Of a stretch of 14,045 bases of DNA, positions 1 through 5,895 are shown piece after piece. The translations under genes were made by a program, and so were the position numbers. Below the pieces are notes generated by a model. That model was not told the origin of the DNA and ran no database searches. It saw only the letters and a list, made by a program, of their open reading frames with translations. The first letter of the stretch is position 1; each line of letters starts with the position of its first letter. Source of the DNA: CAZPAN01 sp964581165 (lineage in GTDB: Bacteria > Actinomycetota > Coriobacteriia > Coriobacteriales > CADBOM01); the NCBI GenBank assembly GCA_964581165.1, contig CAZOMM010000055.1, positions 1 through 14,045 on the forward strand. The letters are read 5' to 3'.

Positions 1-37
1 CATAGGAGGGGCTGCATAGGAGCACTGCATAGGAGGG
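1..37. repeat. Short degenerate repeat at the 3' end of xth
   Basis: The octamer cataggag occurs at 1-8, 15-22 and 28-35, and the last two copies are preceded by ctg, giving a degenerate 13-14 bp tandem repeat. It abuts the xth stop codon (38-40, read on the - strand). The window edge truncates it, so the full copy number is unknown. Confidence 0.6.
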
Positions 38-841
38 CTAGATTTCTAGCTCAAGGGTAACAGGGCAGTGATCTGAGCCATAGATGTCGTTGCGAATGCC
101 TGCATCTACAACTTGCGGAGCCAGCGAGTCGCTTACCAAGAAGTAGTCGATTCGCCATCCCGCGTTGTTTTTGCGGGCATTCGCACGATAGCTCCACCAC
201 GAATACATTCCAACTGCATCTGGGTACAAATGCCTAAATGTGTCTGTAAATCCTGCGTTTAATAGCTCGCCAAATTTGCCGCGTTCCTCATCGGAAAAGC
301 CTGCATTTCCTCTGTTGGGGCCAGGATTTTTGAGATCGATTTCTTGATGAGCTACATTAAAATCTCCGCACATTACAACAGGTTTAGGGTCTGTTGCCTT
401 TGGGTCTTCGGGCAAGCTGCCTTCTTCTAGACTTTTGCAAAAGTTGCGGAAGGCATCGTCCCACTCCATCCTAAAGTCAATTCGGGCAAGGCCGTCTTGG
501 GCATTTGGTGTGTAGACATCAACCAGCCAAAACTCTGGAAACTCTAAGGCGCAAACTCGTCCTTCGTGATCGAGAGGCTCGATTCCGAGTTTATGCACAA
601 CTCTTAGTGGCTCTGTTTTAGAAAAAACTGCCGTGCCCGAGTATCCCTTTTTCTCAGCGTAACTCCAAAAATCAAGATAGCCAGGAAGTATTTCTTCTAT
701 CTGCTTGGGCGCAAGCTGTCCTTCTTGAAGTTTTATCTCTTGTATGGCCACAACATCGGCATTGAGATCTGCTATAGCATCTGCAAAACCCTTTTTTATG
801 GCGGCTCTAAGTCCATTGACGTTCCACGAAGCAAATCTCAT
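38..841 (-). CDS. xth: Exodeoxyribonuclease III (AP endonuclease family)
   Basis: Predicted DNA repair nuclease of the exonuclease III/APE1 fold (endonuclease/exonuclease/phosphatase superfamily). It cleaves 5' of abasic sites and removes blocked 3' ends in cytoplasmic base excision repair. The 267-residue length is normal and the family motifs appear in order: SWNVNGLR (N7), QEIK (metal ligand E35; the usual residue after Glu is Thr, here Ile), VYTPN (Y110), GDFNVAH (D160, N162), WRIDYFLVS (D232) and SDHCP (D257, H258). All expected catalytic residues are present. The ATG at 839-841 is preceded on the - strand by aaagaggag at normal spacing. It is transcribed away from the fab operon, and its promoter region holds a hexamer repeat (870-905). 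The stop is TAG. I am sure of the family; xthA versus exoA naming is a matter of convention. Confidence 0.95.
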   Translation of the reverse strand: MRFASWNVNGLRAAIKKGFADAIADLNADVVAIQEIKLQEGQLAPKQIEEILPGYLDFWSYAEKKGYSGTAVFSKTEPLRVVHKLGIEPLDHEGRVCALEFPEFWLVDVYTPNAQDGLARIDFRMEWDDAFRNFCKSLEEGSLPEDPKATDPKPVVMCGDFNVAHQEIDLKNPGPNRGNAGFSDEERGKFGELLNAGFTDTFRHLYPDAVGMYSWWSYRANARKNNAGWRIDYFLVSDSLAPQVVDAGIRNDIYGSDHCPVTLELEI

Positions 842-869
842 GCTGAGTTCTCCTCTTTATTATTGTCTG

Positions 870-905
870 CCTAGACCTAGACCTAGACCTAGGCCTAGAC
901 CTGGA
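870..905. repeat. Hexamer tandem array (cctaga)6 upstream of xth
   Basis: There are six consecutive hexamers: cctaga three times, then cctagg, cctaga and cctgga. The array begins 29 bp from the xth start codon. On the - strand it lies just upstream of a possible -10 box AATAAT (864 down to 859), so it occupies the expected -35 and upstream region of the xth promoter. An imperfect 14-bp tandem pair (gctatttgcttata and gctacttgcctata, 932-959) follows. Confidence 0.8.
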
Positions 906-931
906 CCTTGCTTGTTTGTTGCTTACTTACA

Positions 932-959
932 GCTATTTGCTTATAGCTACTTGCCTATA
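932..959. repeat. 14-bp tandem duplication
   Basis: gctatttgcttata at 932-945 is followed directly by gctacttgcctata at 946-959, with two mismatches. It is part of the same low-complexity spacer as the hexamer array. Confidence 0.7.
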
Positions 960-1049
960 GTTTCAAATCCAAATCCAGTACTTTTCAGATTAAGTGTCTT
1001 ATAGGATATGTTATTGCCTTTGGAAAACCCCATGCTAAACCGTCGCTAA

Positions 1050-1154
1050 CATGCGCGCCGCCCCATGTACGGCATACGCGTCGCCGTATGCGTGCCCCAT
1101 GTGTGGCATGTGTGGCATACGCGTGCCGTATGTGCGCCGCCGCATGCGCGCCGC
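1050..1154. repeat. GC-rich block of two tandem hairpin units (REP-like)
   Basis: Two copies of a 32-33 bp unit lie at 1064-1096 and 1107-1138 (period 43). Each folds into a hairpin: GCATACG at 1072-1078 pairs with CGTATGC at 1085-1091, and GCATACG at 1115-1121 pairs with CGTATGT at 1127-1133. A 9-bp tandem catgtgtgg (1098-1106 and 1107-1115) lies between and into the second unit. The 12-mer catgcgcgccgc bounds the block at 1050-1061 and 1143-1154. The block is clearly richer in GC than the surrounding DNA. It resembles a REP/BIME-type extragenic palindrome pair. Whether it is dispersed in the genome cannot be seen here. Confidence 0.65.
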
Positions 1155-1247
1155 TAGGCGATAGATGGGCGCTTGCAGAGCTAAAGCTTGAAATAGACAT
1201 GTGCGACATATACCATTCCTACGATGGGCGTGCACGGGTTTTGCTGT

Positions 1248-1275
1248 GCTTGGTTTCCAACTCAAAACACCAAGC
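1248..1275 (+). terminator. Possible terminator hairpin
   Basis: GCTTGGT (1248-1254) pairs perfectly with ACCAAGC (1269-1275), and is followed by a T-leaning tail (cctttatt). There is no obvious upstream + strand gene for it to terminate, so it may be fortuitous or stop an unannotated transcript. Confidence 0.25.
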
Positions 1276-1342
1276 CTTTATTGCCTAGGCTTAGGCCTTG
1301 GGCTTTGAGTTTGTTTTGGTATTTGAGATGAGTTTTAGTTGG

Positions 1343-1374
1343 GTGACGATAGCTAGTAAAAGTGACGATAGCTA
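1343..1374 (+). promoter_or_regulatory. 13-bp direct repeat upstream of the fab operon
   Basis: gtgacgatagcta occurs exactly at 1343-1355 and 1362-1374. The 19-bp period places both copies on nearly the same face of the helix. The repeat lies just upstream of the possible -35 region of the acpP promoter, a usual place for an activator or repressor with tandem sites. It does not resemble the published FapR or FabT consensus sites as I recall them. Function is inferred from position only. Confidence 0.45.
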
Positions 1375-1378
1375 AAAT

Positions 1379-1411
1379 TCGACTTTGTTTTGCATTAAAG
1401 GAACATAATGC
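1379..1411 (+). promoter_or_regulatory. Putative fab operon promoter with overlapping dyad
   Basis: A -10-like box cataat (1404-1409; five of six matches to TATAAT) has a weak -35 candidate tcgact (1379-1384) with a long 19-bp spacing. The -10 box is embedded in a perfect dyad GCATTA-N8-TAATGC (1392-1411), which is a natural repressor position. A second short palindrome, CTTGT-CGT-ACAAG, lies at 1427-1439 in the likely leader. The dyad is certain as sequence; promoter and operator roles are inferred. Confidence 0.4.
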
Positions 1412-1472
1412 AGGCGGTATGAAGGGCTTGTCGTACAAGGGGTGTGCGACAGATCAAGAAGGAGCAAACTAA

Positions 1473-1700
1473 ATGGTTTTTGACAAGGTTAGGGATGTCA
1501 TAGTAGACACTATCAGCTGCGATGCCGATGAGGTCACAATGGAGGCCTCCCTTACCGATGATCTCGGTGCTGACTCTCTTGATGCGGTTGAGCTAAACAT
1601 GGCTTTTGAGGATGCATTTGATATCTCAATTCCCGATGAGGACATGCAGGAAATGAAAACTGTTGGCGACATTGTGGAGTATATCGAGGATCATCAGTAA
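1473..1700 (+). CDS. acpP: Acyl carrier protein
   Basis: Small acidic carrier protein of type II fatty acid synthesis. Its 4'-phosphopantetheine arm carries acyl chains between the Fab enzymes in the cytoplasm. It is 75 residues, the usual size, with the DSL motif in LGADSLDAVEL. S35 is the attachment serine, and the four-helix pattern and acidic composition are typical. AAGGAG at 1459-1464 lies 8 nt before the ATG. It is the first gene of the fab cluster but is separated from accB by 172 nt containing a long hairpin (1716-1802), which may let it be expressed more strongly than the genes after it. The holo-ACP synthase that would activate it is not in this window. It is one of the few genes here that ends in TAA. 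Confidence 0.96.
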   Translation: MVFDKVRDVIVDTISCDADEVTMEASLTDDLGADSLDAVELNMAFEDAFDISIPDEDMQEMKTVGDIVEYIEDHQ

Positions 1701-1715
1701 TAATTGGGCTGTGCT

Positions 1716-1802
1716 GGCCTCGGAATTTCTGCTTTACAAACGTTGATACTCTGCTTAATGCGGCTAGTAGAACGTATGGCGAAAAGCAGGCGTTCCGGGG
1801 CC
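1716..1802 (+). promoter_or_regulatory. Long imperfect hairpin RNA between acpP and accB (attenuator or processing element)
   Basis: One extended hairpin spans the spacer. P1 pairs 1716-1725 with 1793-1802 (10 bp including one U·G). P2 pairs CTGCTTT (1729-1735) with AAAGCAG (1783-1789). P3 pairs ACGTT (1740-1744) with AACGT (1771-1775). TACT (1747-1750) then pairs with AGTA (1766-1769), and CTGC (1751-1754) with GCGG (1760-1763) around a 5-nt loop. Two wobble pairs (T1720·G1798, T1752·G1762) work only in + sense RNA. A T-rich tail (ttttggctttta) follows. It starts 15 nt after the acpP stop and ends 70 nt before accB. Its likely role is partial termination or RNA processing that sets the ACP to carboxylase ratio. 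I do not recognise a known riboswitch class. Confidence 0.6.
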
Positions 1803-1872
1803 TTTTGGCTTTTATTATGAAATATGTATCGGAAGCATTAGGTCTTAGATTTTCCCCGGAAAGCTGGTGTGT

Positions 1873-2478
1873 ATGAACAACGAGGAGATCCGCGATTTAA
1901 TTCGCGAGTTTTACGACTCACCCCTGTCGTTCCTAGAGATTCGAGACGGGGAAACCTACCTTAAAATGAAAAAGCCCAGTGAGTCTGAGTTGCAGGCTCA
2001 GACTCCAGCTGCAGCTTCTGCAGCTCCTGTGGCTCCGGTATTTACAACCTTTCCTATGCAGGCACCAATGCAGTTTGCACCGATGCAAGCGGCGCAGACA
2101 GCACAGGTCACACAGGCAGATCCTACACAGCTAGCCTCCACACAGGCCATACAGTTTGCTCAGGCATCTTCGTTTACACAAAGTCCAGCTGCAGATAGCG
2201 CAGCAAATCAGTCTGATACAGTTCAGGATACCTCCAATCTACTTGAGATTAGTTCGCCGATTGTCGGAGTTTTTTATGAGGCTCCATCTCCTGATGAGAA
2301 ACCTTATGTTCAGGTTGGAGATCATGTTGAGCCCGATCAGATTCTTTGCTTAATTGAGGCAATGAAGATGTTCAATGAGGTTAAATCTCCATGCGCCGGA
2401 ACAGTGAGGGAGATCCCTGTTGCCAATGGTGAAACTGTAGGTTTTGGTGATGTTTTAATCAGGATTGAGGAAGACTAG
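1873..2478 (+). CDS. accB: Biotin carboxyl carrier protein of acetyl-CoA carboxylase
   Basis: Carries biotin, and then CO2, between biotin carboxylase (AccC) and the carboxyltransferase (AccA/AccD) during malonyl-CoA synthesis. I chose ATG at 1873 (201 residues): ggaaag at 1858-1863 sits 9 nt upstream, and the N-terminus MNNEEIRDLI matches the family. An in-frame GTG at 1867 would be too close to that site. The N-terminal helical domain covers about residues 1-35. A low-complexity Ala/Gln/Pro/Thr linker follows (about 36-110, with repeated PMQ and AQ elements). The C-terminal biotinyl domain (about 123-201) contains EAMKM, with K165 the biotinylation site. The linker is long and repetitive even for this flexible region. 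The gene ends 1 nt before the accC start, so translation is probably coupled. Confidence 0.95.
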   Translation: MNNEEIRDLIREFYDSPLSFLEIRDGETYLKMKKPSESELQAQTPAAASAAPVAPVFTTFPMQAPMQFAPMQAAQTAQVTQADPTQLASTQAIQFAQASSFTQSPAADSAANQSDTVQDTSNLLEISSPIVGVFYEAPSPDEKPYVQVGDHVEPDQILCLIEAMKMFNEVKSPCAGTVREIPVANGETVGFGDVLIRIEED

Positions 2479-2479
2479 C

Positions 2480-3877
2480 GTGTTCAAACGAGTTCTTGTT
2501 GCCAATAGAGGCGAGATTGCTCAGCGAGTAATTCGCTGCTGCATTGAGATGAACATTGAATGCGTGGCGGTTTATTCCAAGCCCGACGAGAATCAGATAT
2601 ATGTGCCCTTTGCGACTGAGTCTATCTGCATTGGGGATGCTCCTTCTAAAGACAGCTACCTGAACATGCAAAATATCATCTCTGCTGCGCTGGGTACTGG
2701 CTGTGATGCGATACATCCGGGATATGGCTTTTTGTCGGAGAATGCCGATTTTGCTCGCATGTGCGAAGACAATGGAATCAAGTTCATTGGCCCTCCGCCT
2801 GAGGTAATCGAAAAGATGGGCATTAAGGCTGCTGCCCGTGAGCTTATGCAAGCAAGCGGAGTGCCTGTAGTTCCAGGCTCAGAATCTACTATCGACAATG
2901 CTGACGAGGCGCTTAAGGTGGCCGAAGAAATTGGCTATCCTGTGCTGATAAAGGCATCTGCTGGAGGCGGCGGCAGGGGAATGCGCAGAGTGGATTCCCC
3001 CGATCGGATGGTCGAGCTGTTTGAGCAGGCGCGATCTGAAGCCATTGCCTGTTTTGGCAACGGTGATCTGTATGTTGAGAAGCTCATCCTTAATCCCAAA
3101 CATGTGGAGTTTCAAATATTTGCAGACACTAGAGGCAATGTAGTTCATTTGGGTGAGCGTGACTGCTCGATTCAGCGCAAGAATCAAAAGATGATCGAAG
3201 AAACCCCATGTTCTAGGCTTACTCCAGAGCTTAGGGCAGAGATGGGTGATGTAGCAGTTAGGGCGGCAAAGGCTGCAGGCTATGTTAATGCAGGCACGAT
3301 TGAGTTTGTGATGGATGAGCACGGCCGATATTACTTTATTGAGATGAATACGCGCATTCAGGTAGAACACCCAATTACGGAGATGTGCTATGGGGTCGAT
3401 CTTGTGCGCGAGCAAATTAGGGTGGCAGCGGGTCTTCCGCTTAGCTATACGCAAGAGGAGCTGCAGCCACGTGGGCATGCCATAGAATGTCGAATCAATG
3501 CCGAGGATCCTTTTAACAACTTTATGCCCTCGCCTGGCCCAATAGGTCTGGTTCATCTACCCGCCGGTAATGGCACCAGAGTGGATTCGACTCTTTATAA
3601 CAACTACGAAGTTAGCCCCTATTACGATTCGTTAATTGCAAAAATAATTACCTGGGCTCCTACTAGGTTAGAGTGCGTACGTAAGATGCGTCGCAGCTTA
3701 GAAGAGACCACAATTGAAGGAATCAAGACTAATTTGGAGTTTGAGCTCTTTGTTCTCTTTAATGCCAAATTTCTCAAAGGGGGCTATAGCACCGGATTTT
3801 TGGATGAGTGTATCGACGAGATACTTGCCCTAGAAGAACAAGCCAATCGTCTTGAGGCCCAAAAGGCGGGTGATTAG
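2480..3877 (+). CDS. accC: Biotin carboxylase subunit of acetyl-CoA carboxylase
   Basis: ATP-grasp enzyme that carboxylates biotin on AccB using bicarbonate and ATP. I chose GTG at 2480 (465 residues): gaggaag (2467-2473) lies 6 nt upstream and the resulting MFKRVLVANRGEIA start is canonical. A TTG start at 2465 would overlap accB with no support. The N-terminal biotin carboxylase domain covers about 1-113, the ATP-grasp domain about 114-330, and the C-terminal domain follows. Visible key residues are K116 and K158 (ATP), the glycine loop GGGGRGM (162-168), and the catalytic cluster E288-N290-R292-Q294-E296 in EMNTRIQVEHPITEM. The length is slightly above the usual 445-455. accD starts 3 nt after the stop. 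Confidence 0.96.
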   Translation: MFKRVLVANRGEIAQRVIRCCIEMNIECVAVYSKPDENQIYVPFATESICIGDAPSKDSYLNMQNIISAALGTGCDAIHPGYGFLSENADFARMCEDNGIKFIGPPPEVIEKMGIKAAARELMQASGVPVVPGSESTIDNADEALKVAEEIGYPVLIKASAGGGGRGMRRVDSPDRMVELFEQARSEAIACFGNGDLYVEKLILNPKHVEFQIFADTRGNVVHLGERDCSIQRKNQKMIEETPCSRLTPELRAEMGDVAVRAAKAAGYVNAGTIEFVMDEHGRYYFIEMNTRIQVEHPITEMCYGVDLVREQIRVAAGLPLSYTQEELQPRGHAIECRINAEDPFNNFMPSPGPIGLVHLPAGNGTRVDSTLYNNYEVSPYYDSLIAKIITWAPTRLECVRKMRRSLEETTIEGIKTNLEFELFVLFNAKFLKGGYSTGFLDECIDEILALEEQANRLEAQKAGD

Positions 3878-3880
3878 CGC

Positions 3881-4759
3881 GTGGCTATTAATAATCCCTT
3901 TTCTAAACACACAGAGCGTCTAAATATTCTTAAGCAACTTCGTCCAAAAGCCCAGGTTGGGGTAGCAAATAATCCCTCCGAAGAAAGCACTGACACTAAG
4001 TGCACATCTTGTGAGTCGCTGATTGCCCTCAAAGATTTAGAGAAGAATCTATACCTGTGTCCAGACTGCGGTTTTCATATGAAAATGCCAGCATATGCTA
4101 GGTTAGAAAGTCTCTTTGATGGAGATTGGGAGGAGATGGATGCCAAGCTTGTTGGTGACAATCCACTCAATTTTCCGGGATATGCTAAAAAGCTGGACGA
4201 AAATACTGCCAAAAGTGGGCTGCTGGAGGCTGTTGTTTGCGCAACAGGAAAGATTGGCGGACAGCGCTGCGCGGTAGCGGTTTTGGACAGCCGCTTTATG
4301 ATGGGTAGCATGGGTGTGGCTGTGGGAGAAAAAATAACCCGCTGCATAGAAAAAGCCACTGCCGAGAAGCTTCCGCTGGTGATTTTTAGCGCAAGCGGTG
4401 GAGCGCGCATGCAAGAAGGTATTTTTTCTCTGATGCAAATGGCTAAGACATCGTCGGCTATAGCACGCCATGACGAGGCTGGTCTTCTTTATATATCTGT
4501 TTTTACAAATCCAACTACAGGCGGAGTAACCGCAAGCTTTGCAAGTCTTGGAGACATTATGATTTCTGAGCCCGAGGCCTTGATTGGATTTGCAGGACCT
4601 CGGGTTATAGAGCAAACAATTAGGCAAAAGCTCCCAGAGGGTTTTCAGCGGGCAGAGTATTTGTTGGAGCACGGTTTTCTTGATCGCATCGTAAACAGGC
4701 GAGACCTTAAAGACGAGATTTCTCTTTTGCTTAAGATGCACGAGAGGAGGAGAGTCTAG
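3881..4759 (+). CDS. accD: Acetyl-CoA carboxylase carboxyltransferase subunit beta
   Basis: With AccA it transfers the carboxyl group from biotin to acetyl-CoA, giving malonyl-CoA. It is 292 residues, a normal length. A four-cysteine zinc ribbon (C41-x2-C44 ... C60-x2-C63) is followed by the crotonase-fold domain with SGGARMQEG (172-180), part of the oxyanion/CoA site, and with FTNPTTGGVTASFASLGD further on. The start is GTG, preceded by a G-rich stretch (aaggcggg) inside the accC end. Only 3 nt separate it from accC and none from accA, so the subunits are likely made in coupled fashion. In E. coli the zinc ribbon also binds mRNA for autoregulation (established knowledge); whether it does so here is unknown. 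Confidence 0.96.
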   Translation: MAINNPFSKHTERLNILKQLRPKAQVGVANNPSEESTDTKCTSCESLIALKDLEKNLYLCPDCGFHMKMPAYARLESLFDGDWEEMDAKLVGDNPLNFPGYAKKLDENTAKSGLLEAVVCATGKIGGQRCAVAVLDSRFMMGSMGVAVGEKITRCIEKATAEKLPLVIFSASGGARMQEGIFSLMQMAKTSSAIARHDEAGLLYISVFTNPTTGGVTASFASLGDIMISEPEALIGFAGPRVIEQTIRQKLPEGFQRAEYLLEHGFLDRIVNRRDLKDEISLLLKMHERRRV

Positions 4760-5875
4760 ATGGCTGCAAATACTCCCAATAACGACAGTACGCAGAAGGG
4801 TCGTCGGGTGGCTGCGTCCAAGGACGAACGAGAGGCAAAGAAAGGTCGCCGGGCGGTCGAAGCCAAGAACAAGCGTGAGCAGGCCAATCAAGCGACAAAG
4901 CCTAAAGGTGATCGTGAACAGAAGGACCGTCAGTCTAGGCCTAAAAACGATCGTGCACAGAAAGACCGTCAAGCTAAAGTCAAAAGCGACAATTCGGTTC
5001 TAGAGCCACCGGCTGCTCAAAACCTCAATCCAATTGCCAAGGGTTTGCGTGATTTTTTGGGGCAGGTTTCTACTTCTCCGGCACGCAGAGTTGAGCTTGC
5101 ACGTGCTCAGGATCGTCCCAATGCCGACTATTACATAGAAGCTCTCTTCCATGACTTTATCGAGATGCACGGGGATCGTTTTGATCACGATGATTGCAGC
5201 ATCAAAGGCGGTGTAGCTTACTTTCACGATGTGCCTGTAACGGTGATTGCTCAGTGTAAGGGCAAAACTCTTGAGGAGAACATTAAATACAATTTTGGTA
5301 TGCCAAATCCTCAGGGTTATCGCAAGGCTCAGCGCTTGGCTAAGCAGGCAGATAAGTTTGGCAGACCTATTATCACTATTGTGGATACACCAGGTGCCTA
5401 TCCTGGCATCGAGGCTGAGGCCAAGGGGCAAGGAGAGGCAATCGCTCGCTCCATTGAGCTGTTTAGTACTCTAAAAGTGCCGGTTATCGCTCTGTTTATT
5501 GGAGAGGGCGGCAGTGGTGGAGCCCTAGCTTTAGGTGTTGCCAACTCGATAATCATGCTCGAAAACGCAATTTATTCGATACTCTCACCAGAGGGCTTTG
5601 CTTCGATTTTGTGGAAAGATTCTTCTCGCAGTCGCGAGGCTGCTGGTGTAATGCGGCTTACATCTTACGACATCTCGCAATTTGGAATCGCAGATGCGAT
5701 CATCTATGAGGGCAGCGAAGCAATTTCGGTTCCATGCCCCGAACTGATCTCAAGAATTGATGATGCTCTTGCCAACGAGATTGTGCGACTTGCCGTTAAA
5801 GACCCAGATGAGCTGGTAGAAGAGCGGTACCAAAAATTCCGCAGCATAGGTAAGTACATAGAGGCAAAAGCATAG
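4760..5875 (+). CDS. accA: Acetyl-CoA carboxylase carboxyltransferase subunit alpha, with a basic repetitive N-terminal extension
   Basis: Partner of AccD in the carboxyltransferase. The crotonase-fold core starts near residue 110 and shows LARAQDRP, HGDR, NFGMPNPQGYRKA, the IVDTPGAYPG loop (207-216) and GEGGSGGALALG (248-259), so it should be active. At 371 residues it is about 50 longer than usual. Residues 1-76 are Lys/Arg rich (24 basic, 11 acidic, no aromatics) and built from tandem repeats: 15-residue units at 13-27 and 28-42 starting KGRR, and 13-residue units at 51-63 and 64-76 starting DR.QKDRQ. This segment appears to replace the usual N-terminal helix. The start is secure: aggaggag (4745-4752) in the accD end is 7 nt from ATG, which directly follows the accD stop. 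The 3' end lies in a 14-bp tandem repeat. Confidence 0.93.
   Translation: MAANTPNNDSTQKGRRVAASKDEREAKKGRRAVEAKNKREQANQATKPKGDREQKDRQSRPKNDRAQKDRQAKVKSDNSVLEPPAAQNLNPIAKGLRDFLGQVSTSPARRVELARAQDRPNADYYIEALFHDFIEMHGDRFDHDDCSIKGGVAYFHDVPVTVIAQCKGKTLEENIKYNFGMPNPQGYRKAQRLAKQADKFGRPIITIVDTPGAYPGIEAEAKGQGEAIARSIELFSTLKVPVIALFIGEGGSGGALALGVANSIIMLENAIYSILSPEGFASILWKDSSRSREAAGVMRLTSYDISQFGIADAIIYEGSEAISVPCPELISRIDDALANEIVRLAVKDPDELVEERYQKFRSIGKYIEAKA
4796..4987 (+). repeat. In-frame tandem repeats in the 5' part of accA
   Basis: There are two adjacent duplications: a 45-bp pair (4796-4840 and 4841-4885) and a 39-bp pair (4910-4948 and 4949-4987). Both keep the reading frame and encode basic 15- and 13-residue repeats. 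They are imperfect, so the duplications are not recent. Confidence 0.7.
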
Positions 5876-5884
5876 AGGCAAAAG
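5857..5884 (+). repeat. Exact 14-bp tandem duplication across the accA stop codon
   Basis: catagaggcaaaag is repeated exactly at 5857-5870 and 5871-5884. Because 14 is not a multiple of three, the second copy is read in a different frame and supplies the TAG stop of accA (5873-5875). The duplication therefore defines the last residues of the protein and extends the spacer to fabH. Confidence 0.85.
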
Positions 5885-5895
5885 AGGTCTGAACA

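Larger units (their letters stand above)
842..1472. other. Divergent 630-bp spacer between xth and acpP, repeat-rich
   Basis: No convincing gene lies here. Open frames of 60-86 codons on both strands run through low-complexity repeats, lack ribosome sites and have Cys/Ala/His-rich or Pro/Arg-repeat translations. From left to right it holds the xth promoter area, a hexamer array (870-905), a 14-bp tandem pair (932-959), a GC-rich hairpin-repeat block (1050-1154), a terminator-like hairpin (1248-1275), a degenerate taggctt/taggcctt stretch (about 1286-1305), and the probable control region of the fab operon (1343-1464). Confidence 0.7.

Noticed and set aside
1050..1154. CRISPR-like array in the GC-rich block
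   Set aside because: There are only two unequal units with no unique spacers of regular length; the units are themselves hairpins, and no cas genes are present.
744..1288. Several open frames of 66-86 codons on both strands in the xth-acpP spacer
   Set aside because: They run through the hexamer and GC-rich hairpin repeats, have no ribosome sites, and their translations are low-complexity (Pro/Arg, Cys/Ala/His) and mutually overlapping.
1867..1872. GTG start for accB two codons upstream of the chosen ATG
   Set aside because: It would sit only 3 nt from the ggaaag ribosome site; ATG at 1873 has normal spacing.
2879..3556. 225-codon antisense frame opposite accC, and a 289-codon one at 4103-4972 opposite accD/accA
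   Set aside because: Shadow frames of strongly conserved genes; their translations show no domain and no ribosome site was evident.
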